From Limnoglobus sp. (GTDB lineage Bacteria > Planctomycetota > Planctomycetia > Gemmatales > Gemmataceae), in contig JANXNT010000161.1 of assembly GCA_025353985.1 (NCBI GenBank), positions 1-5,587 on the forward strand: 5,587 nt of DNA, read 5' to 3'. Below are positions 1-5,587 of this stretch, piece after piece. A program made the position numbers and the translations under genes. Below the pieces are notes generated by a model. The model ran no database searches. It saw only the letters and a program-made list of their open reading frames with translations, and was not told where the DNA came from. The stretch's first letter is position 1; every line of letters starts with the position of its first letter.

Positions 1-2258
1 TTACGGGCTGCATCGCGGGGCGCGTGCGAGGTTGGGATAGCCAGACCGGGAAGGAACTGTTTGCCGCCGCATTCACCGACCGCATCACATCGTTGGCAAT
101 CGACCTTGCAGGCAAGCGATTTGCAGCCACGAGTAAAGACCAGACGGCGCGCGTTTTCGACATGACTACCGGCCAGCCACTGACGTTACCGTTGAAGCAC
201 GCGGGCACCGTGAACCAGTGCGCGTTCTTCCCAAATGGGGATCGCATTGCGACCGCGTCCGCCGATGGCACCGCGACAATTTGGGATATCGCGAAAGGCA
301 CGCCGACACTGGCGATGCCGCTGCGGCACCCGGCGGCGATCAACGCGATCGCCGTCACGGCCGACGGTTTGCGCATCATCACCGGTTCGAGCGATTCGAC
401 CGCGAAGGTTTGGGACGCACTGACCGGTCAGCCGATTGGCCGCCCCGAAGCGCACGATGGCCCGGTGCAAATTTTGGCCGTCAGCCCCGATGGTCGCTGG
501 TTCGCCAGCGGCGGCGACGACAACGCGATCCGCATTTGGGACGCATCGACCGGCGAGATGATCGCGCCGCCACTGCGGCACAACTCGACGCCGCTCGGCG
601 TGCATTTCAGCCCCAACGGTTACGAACTGCTCGTCGTCGATCAGACCCGAGCGGTGCGAACGTGGAACCTGATTTCACACGGCGAACTCAGTGGGTCGAC
701 GATTCCGCCGCTCGGAGTTGCGGCACGCGTCGAAAATGCGAACCGCGATGAGATCCGCACGATTTTGAGTCCGGAAGGCACGATGTCCTTAACTTATGGC
801 GGCGGGCAAGCGGTGCGCGTTCGCCGCACGAACGACCACGAACCGGTGACGCCACCGCTTCGTACCGGTGCCGCAATTGTGACGGCCGCGTTCAGCCCCG
901 ATGGCACGACGATCGCCACCGGTGACCTCGATGGCCACGTGATGCTGTGGGATATTTTCAAGGAAGGCAACCGGGGTAAACCGGTCTGGCCCGCTACGGG
1001 GCGTCACGTCAGTCGGGTTCTCAGCCTCACGTTCAACCCGAGAGGGAACGCGCTCGCCAGCACCAGCGAAGATAACACGGCGCGGCTTTGGGATACCGCA
1101 AATGGCTCTCCACTCGTACCACCGGTGCGCCTCGGTGCCACCGTCCACCGCACGGAATTCAGCGCGAATGGCAAGCTCTTTTACACCGAACTGCCGAACG
1201 GAAAAGGGCGTGTCTGGGATGCGGCCACTGGCGAAACGGTGACGCCACCGTTCCTGGCACGGGCCGATTGGGAATCGACGCTCGTCATCGCCAAGTGGTC
1301 GGTCGAGGAGATGCTTGCGGCGGGGCGAATGCTTTCCGGCCAGCGTTTGAGTGAAGCGGGCGACGTGATCCCCAGCGAGCCGAGCCAGTTCCAAGACGAT
1401 TGGAAGATGCTCAAAAGCAAGTACCCCGTCGTCGCCACAACGGATCGTTCGGTCGTTGGGAAATGGTGGCTGCGACAGGCCGATGTCAGCGAGAAGAACG
1501 GGCGTTGGTTCGCCGCAGCGTGGCACCTCGATCGACTCATCGCGGAGAGTCCGGAACAGCCCGAGTATCGCCGTCGCAAAGCCGCGGCTTCGGCGCAACT
1601 GCGCGACTGGCAGGGTTCCGCAAACGAAGCCGCGAAGGCGATCTTGCTGCAACCGGATTCGCCCGATAATTGGTATCAAGCCGGCGTGGCCCTCGGGCAA
1701 CTCGGCGATTGGGACGGCTCTGCAGCGCACCTCAGCAAAGCAATGCAACTGCGTGCCGACCTGACATCGGCAGTGGGCTTGTTGCCGCTCGTTCGCCTGC
1801 ATGCCAACGACCGCGAGGGCTACCAGAAAGCCTGCCGCGACCTCGCCGAGTTCTATCGGGGAACGCACGAAGCCAACGAAGCGCATCGCGTGGCGTGGGC
1901 CTGTTCGCTCTCTCCGGAAAGCAGTATCGACCCGCAACAGGTGCTCGTACTCGCCGAAGTCGGTACGAATGCGGGCGACTTCGCAACGACGGTTCTCGGT
2001 GCCAGTTTGCTGCGGGCGGGCCGCTTCGAGGAAGCCGCCACGAAGTTGAAAGCGATCTGCGAGAGCAAGGTCGAGCGACCGACGGCGTGGCTGATTTTTA
2101 GCCTCGTGCAAAACCGGTTAGGCCACCCCGCCGATGCGAAACTCTGGCGCGAGAAAGCGGAGATGTGGCTCAAGCGAGAATCGAAGCCGGGGCAAGTTCC
2201 GCCCGCATGGGACACGCGGGCGGAGGTCGATATTCTGCTGCGCGAAGCGAGCCGTTAG
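1..2258 (+). CDS. WD40-repeat / TPR protein, 3' part (probable C-terminal region of a planctomycete Ser/Thr kinase-type protein)
   Basis: The frame is open from base 3 to the TAG at 2256-2258. The codons before the first possible start (GTG at 24) already read as the tail of a WD40 blade, so the true start lies upstream of the window. Counting from that GTG, Trp-Asp type blade signatures end near residues 4, 45, 87, 130, 172, 214, 267, 309, 356 and 398, i.e. about every 42 residues (for example RVFDMTTGQ, KVWDALTGQ, RIWDASTGE, RVWDAATGE). The blades at 214 (RTWN) and 267 (RVRR) are degenerate. A linker (about 411-490) leads to an Ala/Leu-rich helical region at about 495-722 with TPR-like pairs, including QLGDWDGSAAHLSKAMQL and LLRAGRFEEAATKLKAI. 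Both domains are protein-interaction scaffolds. In planctomycetes this C-terminal arrangement commonly follows an N-terminal PknB-like kinase; the kinase is inferred, not seen. No membrane segment is visible in this part. Confidence 0.88.
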   Translation, partial: TGCIAGRVRGWDSQTGKELFAAAFTDRITSLAIDLAGKRFAATSKDQTARVFDMTTGQPLTLPLKHAGTVNQCAFFPNGDRIATASADGTATIWDIAKGTPTLAMPLRHPAAINAIAVTADGLRIITGSSDSTAKVWDALTGQPIGRPEAHDGPVQILAVSPDGRWFASGGDDNAIRIWDASTGEMIAPPLRHNSTPLGVHFSPNGYELLVVDQTRAVRTWNLISHGELSGSTIPPLGVAARVENANRDEIRTILSPEGTMSLTYGGGQAVRVRRTNDHEPVTPPLRTGAAIVTAAFSPDGTTIATGDLDGHVMLWDIFKEGNRGKPVWPATGRHVSRVLSLTFNPRGNALASTSEDNTARLWDTANGSPLVPPVRLGATVHRTEFSANGKLFYTELPNGKGRVWDAATGETVTPPFLARADWESTLVIAKWSVEEMLAAGRMLSGQRLSEAGDVIPSEPSQFQDDWKMLKSKYPVVATTDRSVVGKWWLRQADVSEKNGRWFAAAWHLDRLIAESPEQPEYRRRKAAASAQLRDWQGSANEAAKAILLQPDSPDNWYQAGVALGQLGDWDGSAAHLSKAMQLRADLTSAVGLLPLVRLHANDREGYQKACRDLAEFYRGTHEANEAHRVAWACSLSPESSIDPQQVLVLAEVGTNAGDFATTVLGASLLRAGRFEEAATKLKAICESKVERPTAWLIFSLVQNRLGHPADAKLWREKAEMWLKRESKPGQVPPAWDTRAEVDILLREASR

Positions 2259-2369
2259 GCTTCCTCGCAATCGCTACAACCGGCAAATCTTCTCAAGTCC
2301 GATCTGCCTTCCACCCGATGCTGATAGTGGATATACCCGCGCCGCACTGCGTGCAAAATGGAATTTCGT

Positions 2370-2376
2370 GAGGTGA
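2370..2376 (+). promoter_or_regulatory. Ribosome binding site deciding the start of the HD-GYP gene
   Basis: GAGGTGA matches the anti-Shine-Dalgarno consensus; its GAGG core is 5 nt before the ATG at 2379. The in-frame ATG at 2358, seven codons earlier, has no such sequence in front of it (ACTGCGTGCAAA), so 2379 is preferred. The 120-bp gap after the preceding gene (2259-2378) shows no clear terminator hairpin and only a weak TATACC at 2332-2337 as a possible -10 box. Confidence 0.65.
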
Positions 2377-2378
2377 CC

Positions 2379-3770
2379 ATGTCCGATACCCGTGGACTGC
2401 TGGAGCGTATCGCGACATTCCGTTCGCGTCTCGAAGAGATTCCGCAACTCGCGGGTTCGCCGGTGGTTGCGAACGACCCAGCGAGCGTGCGTACGTTCCT
2501 GACGGCAGTCACGCCACGCATAGCCACGGACATCGTCGAGCCAAAGCCCGAAACGATTCCGCTCTCCGCACGAACCATCCGCCTGTTGCACGATGCCAAA
2601 GAGTTGGTGGATCGTCAGAAGACGCTCGCCAACGAGCCGTTTCTGACGGCGGCGGGCGATGAATCGCTGGCGAATTACCATCGTGGCATCGTTGGCCTGA
2701 CCGATACGGCGCTACGGGTCGTCAGCGTGTTCCCCGCTTCGATTGAAGCCCAACAGCGTGCCTGCGAAGGCCTCGAAAATCTCCTCGGCGTCGTACGCCA
2801 TCGCCTCAATGTTCTCGATCATGCGATCGGGATTCGCAGCCGCGAAACGGGGCGTATTCAACGGCTGACCGAGATTCTCTCATCGCTGCATGCCGGGCGT
2901 GCGGTGTCGGTTCCTGCAATTTCGGACCTTGCGGAAGAAGTGCTCGACGAATCGCGGCGCGGCCTCGGAATGCGGATGTTACCCGTCGATCCGCACGGCC
3001 CGCTCGGCGTCGCCGGTGCCGTTGCCACGCACGCGCTGAACGTTGGCCAGGTGCTCGCCCGATTGACGCAATACGATTACGAATGGGCGTCGAAACCCGC
3101 ACTTTTAATTTTCGCCGCACTCGTGATGGATGTCGGCATGTTAGACGTGCCGCCGGGCGATTTCGGCAGCGAACACCCCGCGAATTCCGTCGCGCGTCGC
3201 ATCGCCGAAGGACACCCGCGGCGTAGTTCGGAAATCGTGCAACTGATGTTGCCGGAGACTGGCCCGCTCGCGGAAGTCGTCGTCGCGCATCACGAACGCA
3301 TCGATGGCACTGGCTACCCGAACGGGCTGCGCGGCGAGTCGATTTCGTCCCCCGCACGTTTCCTGGCGATGGCCGATGCCTACGCCGACCTCGTTGCCGA
3401 GAAGCCCCATCGCCCCGCGTGCGATTCGCGGACGGCACTTACGGAAGTCTTGCTGGCCAGCGAAAACGGCCAACTCGACCGCGATTTTGCCGAGTACGCG
3501 CTGAACCTGACGTTCCACCCGATCGGCACGGTTGTCGAGTTGATGGACGGCCGCACCGCAGTCGTCGTGTCGGCGCACAACAGCCGCACGAACCTGCGTG
3601 CCACGACGCGGCCCGTGGTGGCGATCCTCGTTGCCGCCGATGGCCAGACGATGCCGCGCCCGGAATTCCTCGATTTAGCATCCGCCGACGTCGGTGGAAT
3701 CGCCCGCGAATTGACGGCTGTCGAGCGCCGCGAACGACTTTCCGAAACGTACCCCGATATGTGCTGGTAA
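2379..3770 (+). CDS. HD-GYP domain protein with degenerate metal-binding site
   Basis: 463 aa from the ATG at 2379, chosen for its GAGG Shine-Dalgarno sequence. Residues 1-210 are probably helical and match no domain I recognise; no receiver domain is visible. Residues about 215-365 follow the HD-GYP pattern: H218 in ATHALNVGQ, then VMDVGMLDVP at 249-258, H279 in GHP, HHERIDGTGYP at 304-314, and D333 in MADAYADL. HD-GYP enzymes normally hydrolyse cyclic di-GMP using a di- or tri-iron site. Here the HD of the usual HDxGK motif is M250-D251 and the Lys is M254, so one metal ligand and the conserved Lys are missing, while the GYP loop is intact. Residues about 380-440 (HPIGTVVELMDGRTAVVV) resemble the small beta-rich tail found after many HD-GYP domains. 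The likely role is a cyclic-dinucleotide-binding or protein-interacting signalling protein, or a weak or altered phosphodiesterase. The domain call is firm; activity is uncertain. Confidence 0.87.
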   Translation: MSDTRGLLERIATFRSRLEEIPQLAGSPVVANDPASVRTFLTAVTPRIATDIVEPKPETIPLSARTIRLLHDAKELVDRQKTLANEPFLTAAGDESLANYHRGIVGLTDTALRVVSVFPASIEAQQRACEGLENLLGVVRHRLNVLDHAIGIRSRETGRIQRLTEILSSLHAGRAVSVPAISDLAEEVLDESRRGLGMRMLPVDPHGPLGVAGAVATHALNVGQVLARLTQYDYEWASKPALLIFAALVMDVGMLDVPPGDFGSEHPANSVARRIAEGHPRRSSEIVQLMLPETGPLAEVVVAHHERIDGTGYPNGLRGESISSPARFLAMADAYADLVAEKPHRPACDSRTALTEVLLASENGQLDRDFAEYALNLTFHPIGTVVELMDGRTAVVVSAHNSRTNLRATTRPVVAILVAADGQTMPRPEFLDLASADVGGIARELTAVERRERLSETYPDMCW

Positions 3771-3771
3771 A

Positions 3772-3803
3772 ATCCCGGCGTCCCTGGAGCGAATCACCGG
3801 GAT
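3772..3803 (+). repeat. 7-bp inverted repeat directly after the HD-GYP stop codon
   Basis: ATCCCGG at 3772-3778 is the exact reverse complement of CCGGGAT at 3797-3803, with an 18-nt loop. It begins one base after the TAA at 3768-3770. No T-tract follows, so it is not a classical intrinsic terminator. It may be part of the same mobile or repeat unit as the hairpin at 3810-3826, which starts 6 nt later, or it may be chance. Confidence 0.35.
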
Positions 3804-3809
3804 GTAGCA

Positions 3810-3826
3810 GGCACACTCCGTGTGCC
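3810..3826. repeat. Short palindromic hairpin, probable dispersed planctomycete repeat
   Basis: GGCACAC (3810-3816), a TCC loop, and GTGTGCC (3820-3826) form a perfect 7-bp stem, inside the context GTAGCAGGCACACTCCGTGT. I recall this sequence as a frequent intergenic repeat in planctomycete genomes; that is memory, not a search. It lies between the HD-GYP and CPBP genes, and it contains the upstream GTG at 3820 that a naive start choice for the CPBP gene would use. Confidence 0.55.
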
Positions 3827-3846
3827 GTCTCACCGATTCCTCTGCC

Positions 3847-3850
3847 GAGG
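3847..3850 (+). promoter_or_regulatory. Ribosome binding site deciding the start of the CPBP gene
   Basis: GAGG lies 5 nt before the GTG at 3856, the same spacing as for the gene before it. The more distal in-frame GTG at 3820 sits inside a palindromic repeat and has no Shine-Dalgarno sequence. A small 4-bp stem (CCTC 3839-3842 with GAGG 3847-3850) could partly cover this site, but it is too short to claim as regulation. Confidence 0.6.
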
Positions 3851-3855
3851 CGACC

Positions 3856-4605
3856 GTGGCTGAAGACAAATCGCCGAGCTATTTGGCCACCACGCGGCAC
3901 CCGTTGGCGTGCCTCGTGTTCCTCGTTCCGCTGATCGCGTTCTACGAGTGCGGCGTCATTTGGATGGGCGGCGCGAACCCGCAGGCGTTGCGTAACGGCG
4001 CAGATTACTGGTTCCGTTCCAGCCTCGCCGAGTATGGCTTTCACCAGATCTGGGCCGCCCCGTTACTCGTCGTTGCGATCTTCTTCTTTCGCTCGTTGGT
4101 CGAACGAAAAGGGCGGCCCACGCGGCTGTTCTCGACGATCTTCGGCATGTTAGTCGAAAGTGCCATCTACGCCGTTTTGCTCTGGGCGTTCAGCCGAAAC
4201 TTCCTCATGTTGCTCGAACATTCCGGCATCGCGTTGGCGAACATCCCGATTCAAACGCCCGCGCTCGGCCAACTCATCACGTTCATCGGTGCGGGCATTT
4301 ACGAGGAAGTGCTGTTCCGCCTCGGGCTGTTTTCGATCTGCTGCATCTTGCTGCGAATTTTGTTGCCGGGTGTGATTGCGGTGCCGATCGCGGCCCTGTT
4401 CGCCGCCGTCGTATTCGCGGCCGCGCATCACGTCGGCCCGAACCGCGAGTGGCCAATCCAGGCTCCGGTGTTCCTGTTCCGCATGTTGGCCGGGCTGTTC
4501 TTCACGATCCTCTTTATCACGCGCGGCTTCGGCATCGCGGTCGGTGCCCACGCCGGTTACGACATCCTCGTCGGCGTCGCTGTGCAACCGATCGCGCCGA
4601 GTTAA
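3856..4605 (+). CDS. CPBP (Abi) family intramembrane glutamic/metalloprotease
   Basis: 249 aa from the GTG at 3856 to the TAA at 4603-4605. The protein is very hydrophobic with about seven or eight membrane segments, roughly at residues 17-36, 65-80, 94-112, 137-155, 158-171, 172-191, 203-222 and 226-244. All three CPBP motifs are present: EEVLFR (E150, E151, R155), FAAAH (F187, H191, with a second His at 192) and HAGYD (H232, D236). These are the residues that form the active site in the Rce1/CPBP family, which cleaves substrates within the membrane. The N-terminal stretch HPLACLVFLVPLIAFYE and the RNGADYWFR that follows are typical of the planctomycete branch of this family. The substrate is unknown; bacterial members range from bacteriocin self-immunity to prenyl-protein-type processing, and no bacteriocin gene is visible here. 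It follows the HD-GYP gene by 85 bp and may share its transcript. Confidence 0.9.
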   Translation: MAEDKSPSYLATTRHPLACLVFLVPLIAFYECGVIWMGGANPQALRNGADYWFRSSLAEYGFHQIWAAPLLVVAIFFFRSLVERKGRPTRLFSTIFGMLVESAIYAVLLWAFSRNFLMLLEHSGIALANIPIQTPALGQLITFIGAGIYEEVLFRLGLFSICCILLRILLPGVIAVPIAALFAAVVFAAAHHVGPNREWPIQAPVFLFRMLAGLFFTILFITRGFGIAVGAHAGYDILVGVAVQPIAPS

Positions 4606-4659
4606 ATCGGTCGTAAGAGCGTATTTTTTGCTTATCACAGTCGTTGACGGTGAACGTTC

Positions 4660-4709
4660 CTCGCTAGCGCTTCGGGCTAACGGGATTGTTAGCCCGAAGC
4701 GCTAGCGAG
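4660..4709. repeat. 22-bp perfect inverted repeat between convergent genes
   Basis: The arms 4660-4681 and 4688-4709 are exact reverse complements, separated by the 6-nt loop GGGATT. Each arm contains CGCTAGCGCTTCGGGCTAAC or its complement, and CGCTAGCG is itself a palindrome. It lies between the 3' ends of the CPBP gene (+) and the secreted-protein gene (-). The sequence resembles a repeat I remember as scattered through planctomycete intergenic regions (REP- or MITE-like). Because it is symmetrical and sits between gene ends it could also stop transcription from both sides, but neither side has a T-run directly after the stem; the only T6 (4624-4629) is upstream of it. Confidence 0.75.
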
Positions 4710-4745
4710 ACACGACGCATTTACTACCAATGTCAATCCGGCGTA

Positions 4746-4759
4746 TCAAGTTTACTTGA
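4746..4759. repeat. Small palindrome TCAAGT-TT-ACTTGA
   Basis: A 6-bp inverted repeat with a 2-nt spacer lies between the two larger hairpins of this convergent spacer. The loop is too tight for a full stem, so it would pair over 5 bp at most. It could be a binding site or chance. Confidence 0.25.
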
Positions 4760-4772
4760 GCGAAGTGGCAGT

Positions 4773-4797
4773 CGCCGATTCGGTCTGCGAATCGGCG
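4773..4797. repeat. 10-bp hairpin downstream of the secreted-protein gene
   Basis: CGCCGATTCG (4773-4782) and CGAATCGGCG (4788-4797) are exact reverse complements with a GTCTG loop. The hairpin is 26 bp past the stop codon of the minus-strand gene, a suitable place for a transcription terminator or 3'-end stabiliser of that gene, but no T-tract follows on the minus strand. A 7-bp direct repeat, TGAGCGA, flanks it at 4757-4763 and 4803-4809, which hints at a small inserted repeat unit. Confidence 0.5.
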
Positions 4798-4822
4798 TTG
4801 GCTGAGCGATGCCGTCAATGAC

Positions 4823-5506
4823 CTATCGCACGATCAGGCCCGTTGTGGGGTTGTACGATGTTCCCGTGAAAGGATTCACGTAGGTTCCGGAGCCAGGGAT
4901 GTACGCGCCCCAGGGCGAAAACGAACCGGTGCCGGGGACTTGGTAAAACGTGCCTTCGCGGGTGATGGCCACGCCGCTGAGCGGGCGAACGACCGTGCCG
5001 GTTATGGGGTTTACCGCCAGATTGCGGCCCACTTGGACTACGGCACCCGCTTCGCGTTGGGCGAAACCGGGCTGCAAGAACGGATTGTTGAAGCCGTTCG
5101 GCACGATCTGCGTCGTCTGGGAGTACGTCGTGGTGTTTCCGTAGCCGTTACCGTTGTTGTAATAGTTCGTTTGTTGCTGCTGCGAAAACTGATAGCCCCA
5201 CGGGTTGATTGGCACGGGGTAAAAGTTCGGCCGTGCCCATGGGTTAATGATCGGAATGCCGTTCGGCAATTGGCCGATCACGCCGTTGTTGCCGCCCTGC
5301 CAGTACGGCCCATTGTGGAAGCCGTTGTATTGCCACGGGTTCGAGTAATTCCACGGGTTGTTATTGTTCCCGTAATTGTTGTTATAGTTATTGTTGTAGC
5401 CGTAATTATAACCGTTATTCCACGGGTTATACTGCGCGCTCGCGGTCCCTGCCGTTGCCGTAGCAACCAGAATTGCGGCCAAGATACTACGTGTGTGCCC
5501 AAACAT
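4823..5506 (-). CDS. Secreted Asn/Tyr/Gly-rich low-complexity protein with NPW and NPxTG repeats
   Basis: 227 aa from the ATG at 5506 (minus strand) to the TAG at 4825-4823. An in-frame ATG 15 codons upstream is rejected because AAGGAG lies 8 nt before 5506 and the protein then opens with a proper signal peptide: a short charged start, the hydrophobic ILAAILVATATAG, and a likely cut after ASA at residue 24. The mature part (about 203 aa) has no Cys, Lys or Asp and very few charged residues. Residues 25-65 are mostly Asn, Tyr, Gly and Trp. NPW occurs at 27, 50, 56, 88 and 101, and a Q4 run follows. The C-terminal half carries NPITG (166-170), NPFTG (211-215) and NPTTG (219-223). No known domain is recognised. 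Proteins of this style are common as exported, often cell-surface-associated hypotheticals in planctomycetes; a structural or adhesive role is only a guess. It is transcribed towards the CPBP gene and away from the window edge. Confidence 0.85.
   Translation of the reverse strand: MFGHTRSILAAILVATATAGTASAQYNPWNNGYNYGYNNNYNNNYGNNNNPWNYSNPWQYNGFHNGPYWQGGNNGVIGQLPNGIPIINPWARPNFYPVPINPWGYQFSQQQQTNYYNNGNGYGNTTTYSQTTQIVPNGFNNPFLQPGFAQREAGAVVQVGRNLAVNPITGTVVRPLSGVAITREGTFYQVPGTGSFSPWGAYIPGSGTYVNPFTGTSYNPTTGLIVR
5333..5428. repeat. Low-complexity coding repeat (Asn/Tyr/NPW codons)
   Basis: This segment of the secreted-protein gene is clearly richer in A+T than the rest of the window, owing to runs of AAT/AAC and TAT/TAC codons. 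The 9-mer CCACGGGTT (NPW on the minus strand) occurs at 5333, 5351 and 5420, again at 5198, and as the variant CCATGGGTT at 5237. CCGTAATT also occurs twice inside it. Such a tract is prone to length change by slippage or recombination. Confidence 0.6.
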
Positions 5507-5514
5507 GATGTGGA

Positions 5515-5520
5515 CTCCTT
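5515..5520 (-). promoter_or_regulatory. Strong ribosome binding site of the secreted-protein gene
   Basis: On the minus strand this reads AAGGAG, 8 nt before the ATG at 5506. It is the best Shine-Dalgarno match in the window and decides the start against the upstream ATG at 5551. Confidence 0.75.
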
Positions 5521-5533
5521 CTGTGTTTCCCCG

Positions 5534-5539
5534 ATTATA
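5534..5539 (-). promoter_or_regulatory. Probable -10 box (TATAAT) of the secreted-protein gene
   Basis: The minus strand reads a perfect TATAAT here. It would place the transcript start near 5527, giving a leader of about 20 nt that carries the AAGGAG site. No good -35 hexamer is seen at 16-18 nt upstream (CACAAC or similar) and there is no extended TGn, so strength or sigma dependence cannot be judged. Confidence 0.5.
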
Positions 5540-5587
5540 ACGTAAACGCAACGCCAGTTGTGAGTGAAATTTCGCCGTACGACTCAG

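Noticed and set aside
789..2111. 440-aa open frame on the minus strand opposite the WD40/TPR gene
   Set aside because: It is Arg-rich with no domain pattern, has no convincing start signal, and runs fully antisense to a clear WD40/TPR coding region; long antisense frames are expected in GC-rich DNA.
2309..2337. Promoter before the HD-GYP gene (TTCCAC, 17 nt, TATACC)
   Set aside because: The -35 matches the consensus at only two positions; not better than chance in a 120-bp spacer.
2806..3438. 210-aa minus-strand open frame opposite the HD-GYP gene
   Set aside because: Extremely Arg-rich shadow translation with no recognisable motif; the plus-strand HD-GYP motifs show which strand codes.
3820..3855. 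Longer CPBP form starting at GTG 3820
   Set aside because: That GTG is inside a palindromic repeat without a Shine-Dalgarno sequence, and the extra 12 residues precede a normal family N-terminus; GTG 3856 has GAGG at 5 nt.
4587..4629. Intrinsic terminator after the CPBP gene (ACCGAT/ATCGGT stem and T6 at 4624-4629)
   Set aside because: The stem is only 6 bp, overlaps the coding end, and is 12 nt away from the T-run, so the parts do not form a normal terminator.
5333..5428. CRISPR-like or tandem repeat array
   Set aside because: The repeated CCACGGGTT units are irregularly spaced NPW codons in frame within a coding sequence, with no uniform spacers.
4940..5545. 201-aa plus-strand open frame with a Val/Ile-rich C-terminal half
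   Set aside because: The hydrophobic run is only the reverse reading of Asn/Tyr codons of the secreted protein; the minus strand has the signal peptide, Shine-Dalgarno sequence and -10 box.

Overview
The window looks like an ordinary stretch of a planctomycete chromosome, most likely of the Gemmataceae (Gemmata/Zavarzinella-like). This is inferred from four things: the GC-rich coding style; a long WD40+TPR polypeptide of the kind usually fused to a Ser/Thr kinase in this group; a CPBP protease with the 'RNGADYW' N-terminal signature familiar from planctomycete genomes; and two hairpin sequences that I recall as dispersed repeats in planctomycetes. No sequence search could be run, so the family placement is by recognition only.

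Layout. (1) Positions 1-2258 (+): the 3' part of a large WD40/TPR gene whose start lies before the window. (2) 2379-3770 (+): an HD-GYP-type protein whose metal-binding HD doublet and catalytic Lys are replaced by Met. (3) 3771-3855: a short spacer with two hairpins, the second of which (GGCACAC-TCC-GTGTGCC) is probably a dispersed repeat. (4) 3856-4605 (+): a CPBP (Abi) family intramembrane metalloprotease with all three motifs. (5) 4606-4822: the spacer between convergent genes, holding a 22-bp perfect inverted repeat and a second, 10-bp hairpin. (6) 4823-5506 (-): a secreted, Asn/Tyr/Gly-rich low-complexity protein with a signal peptide, preceded by a strong Shine-Dalgarno sequence and a perfect TATAAT box.

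How they fit together. The three plus-strand genes run in the same direction with gaps of 120 and 85 bp, so co-transcription is possible but not shown. The WD40/TPR protein and the HD-GYP protein both belong to signalling-type families, and the CPBP protein is a membrane enzyme; nothing in the sequence links them functionally. The minus-strand gene is a separate unit with its own promoter.

I see no CRISPR array, tRNA, rRNA, transposase, phage gene or recognisable defence or biosynthetic cluster. The points most worth a second look are the degenerate HD-GYP active site, the Asn-rich secreted protein with NPW and NPxTG repeats, and the palindromic intergenic repeats.
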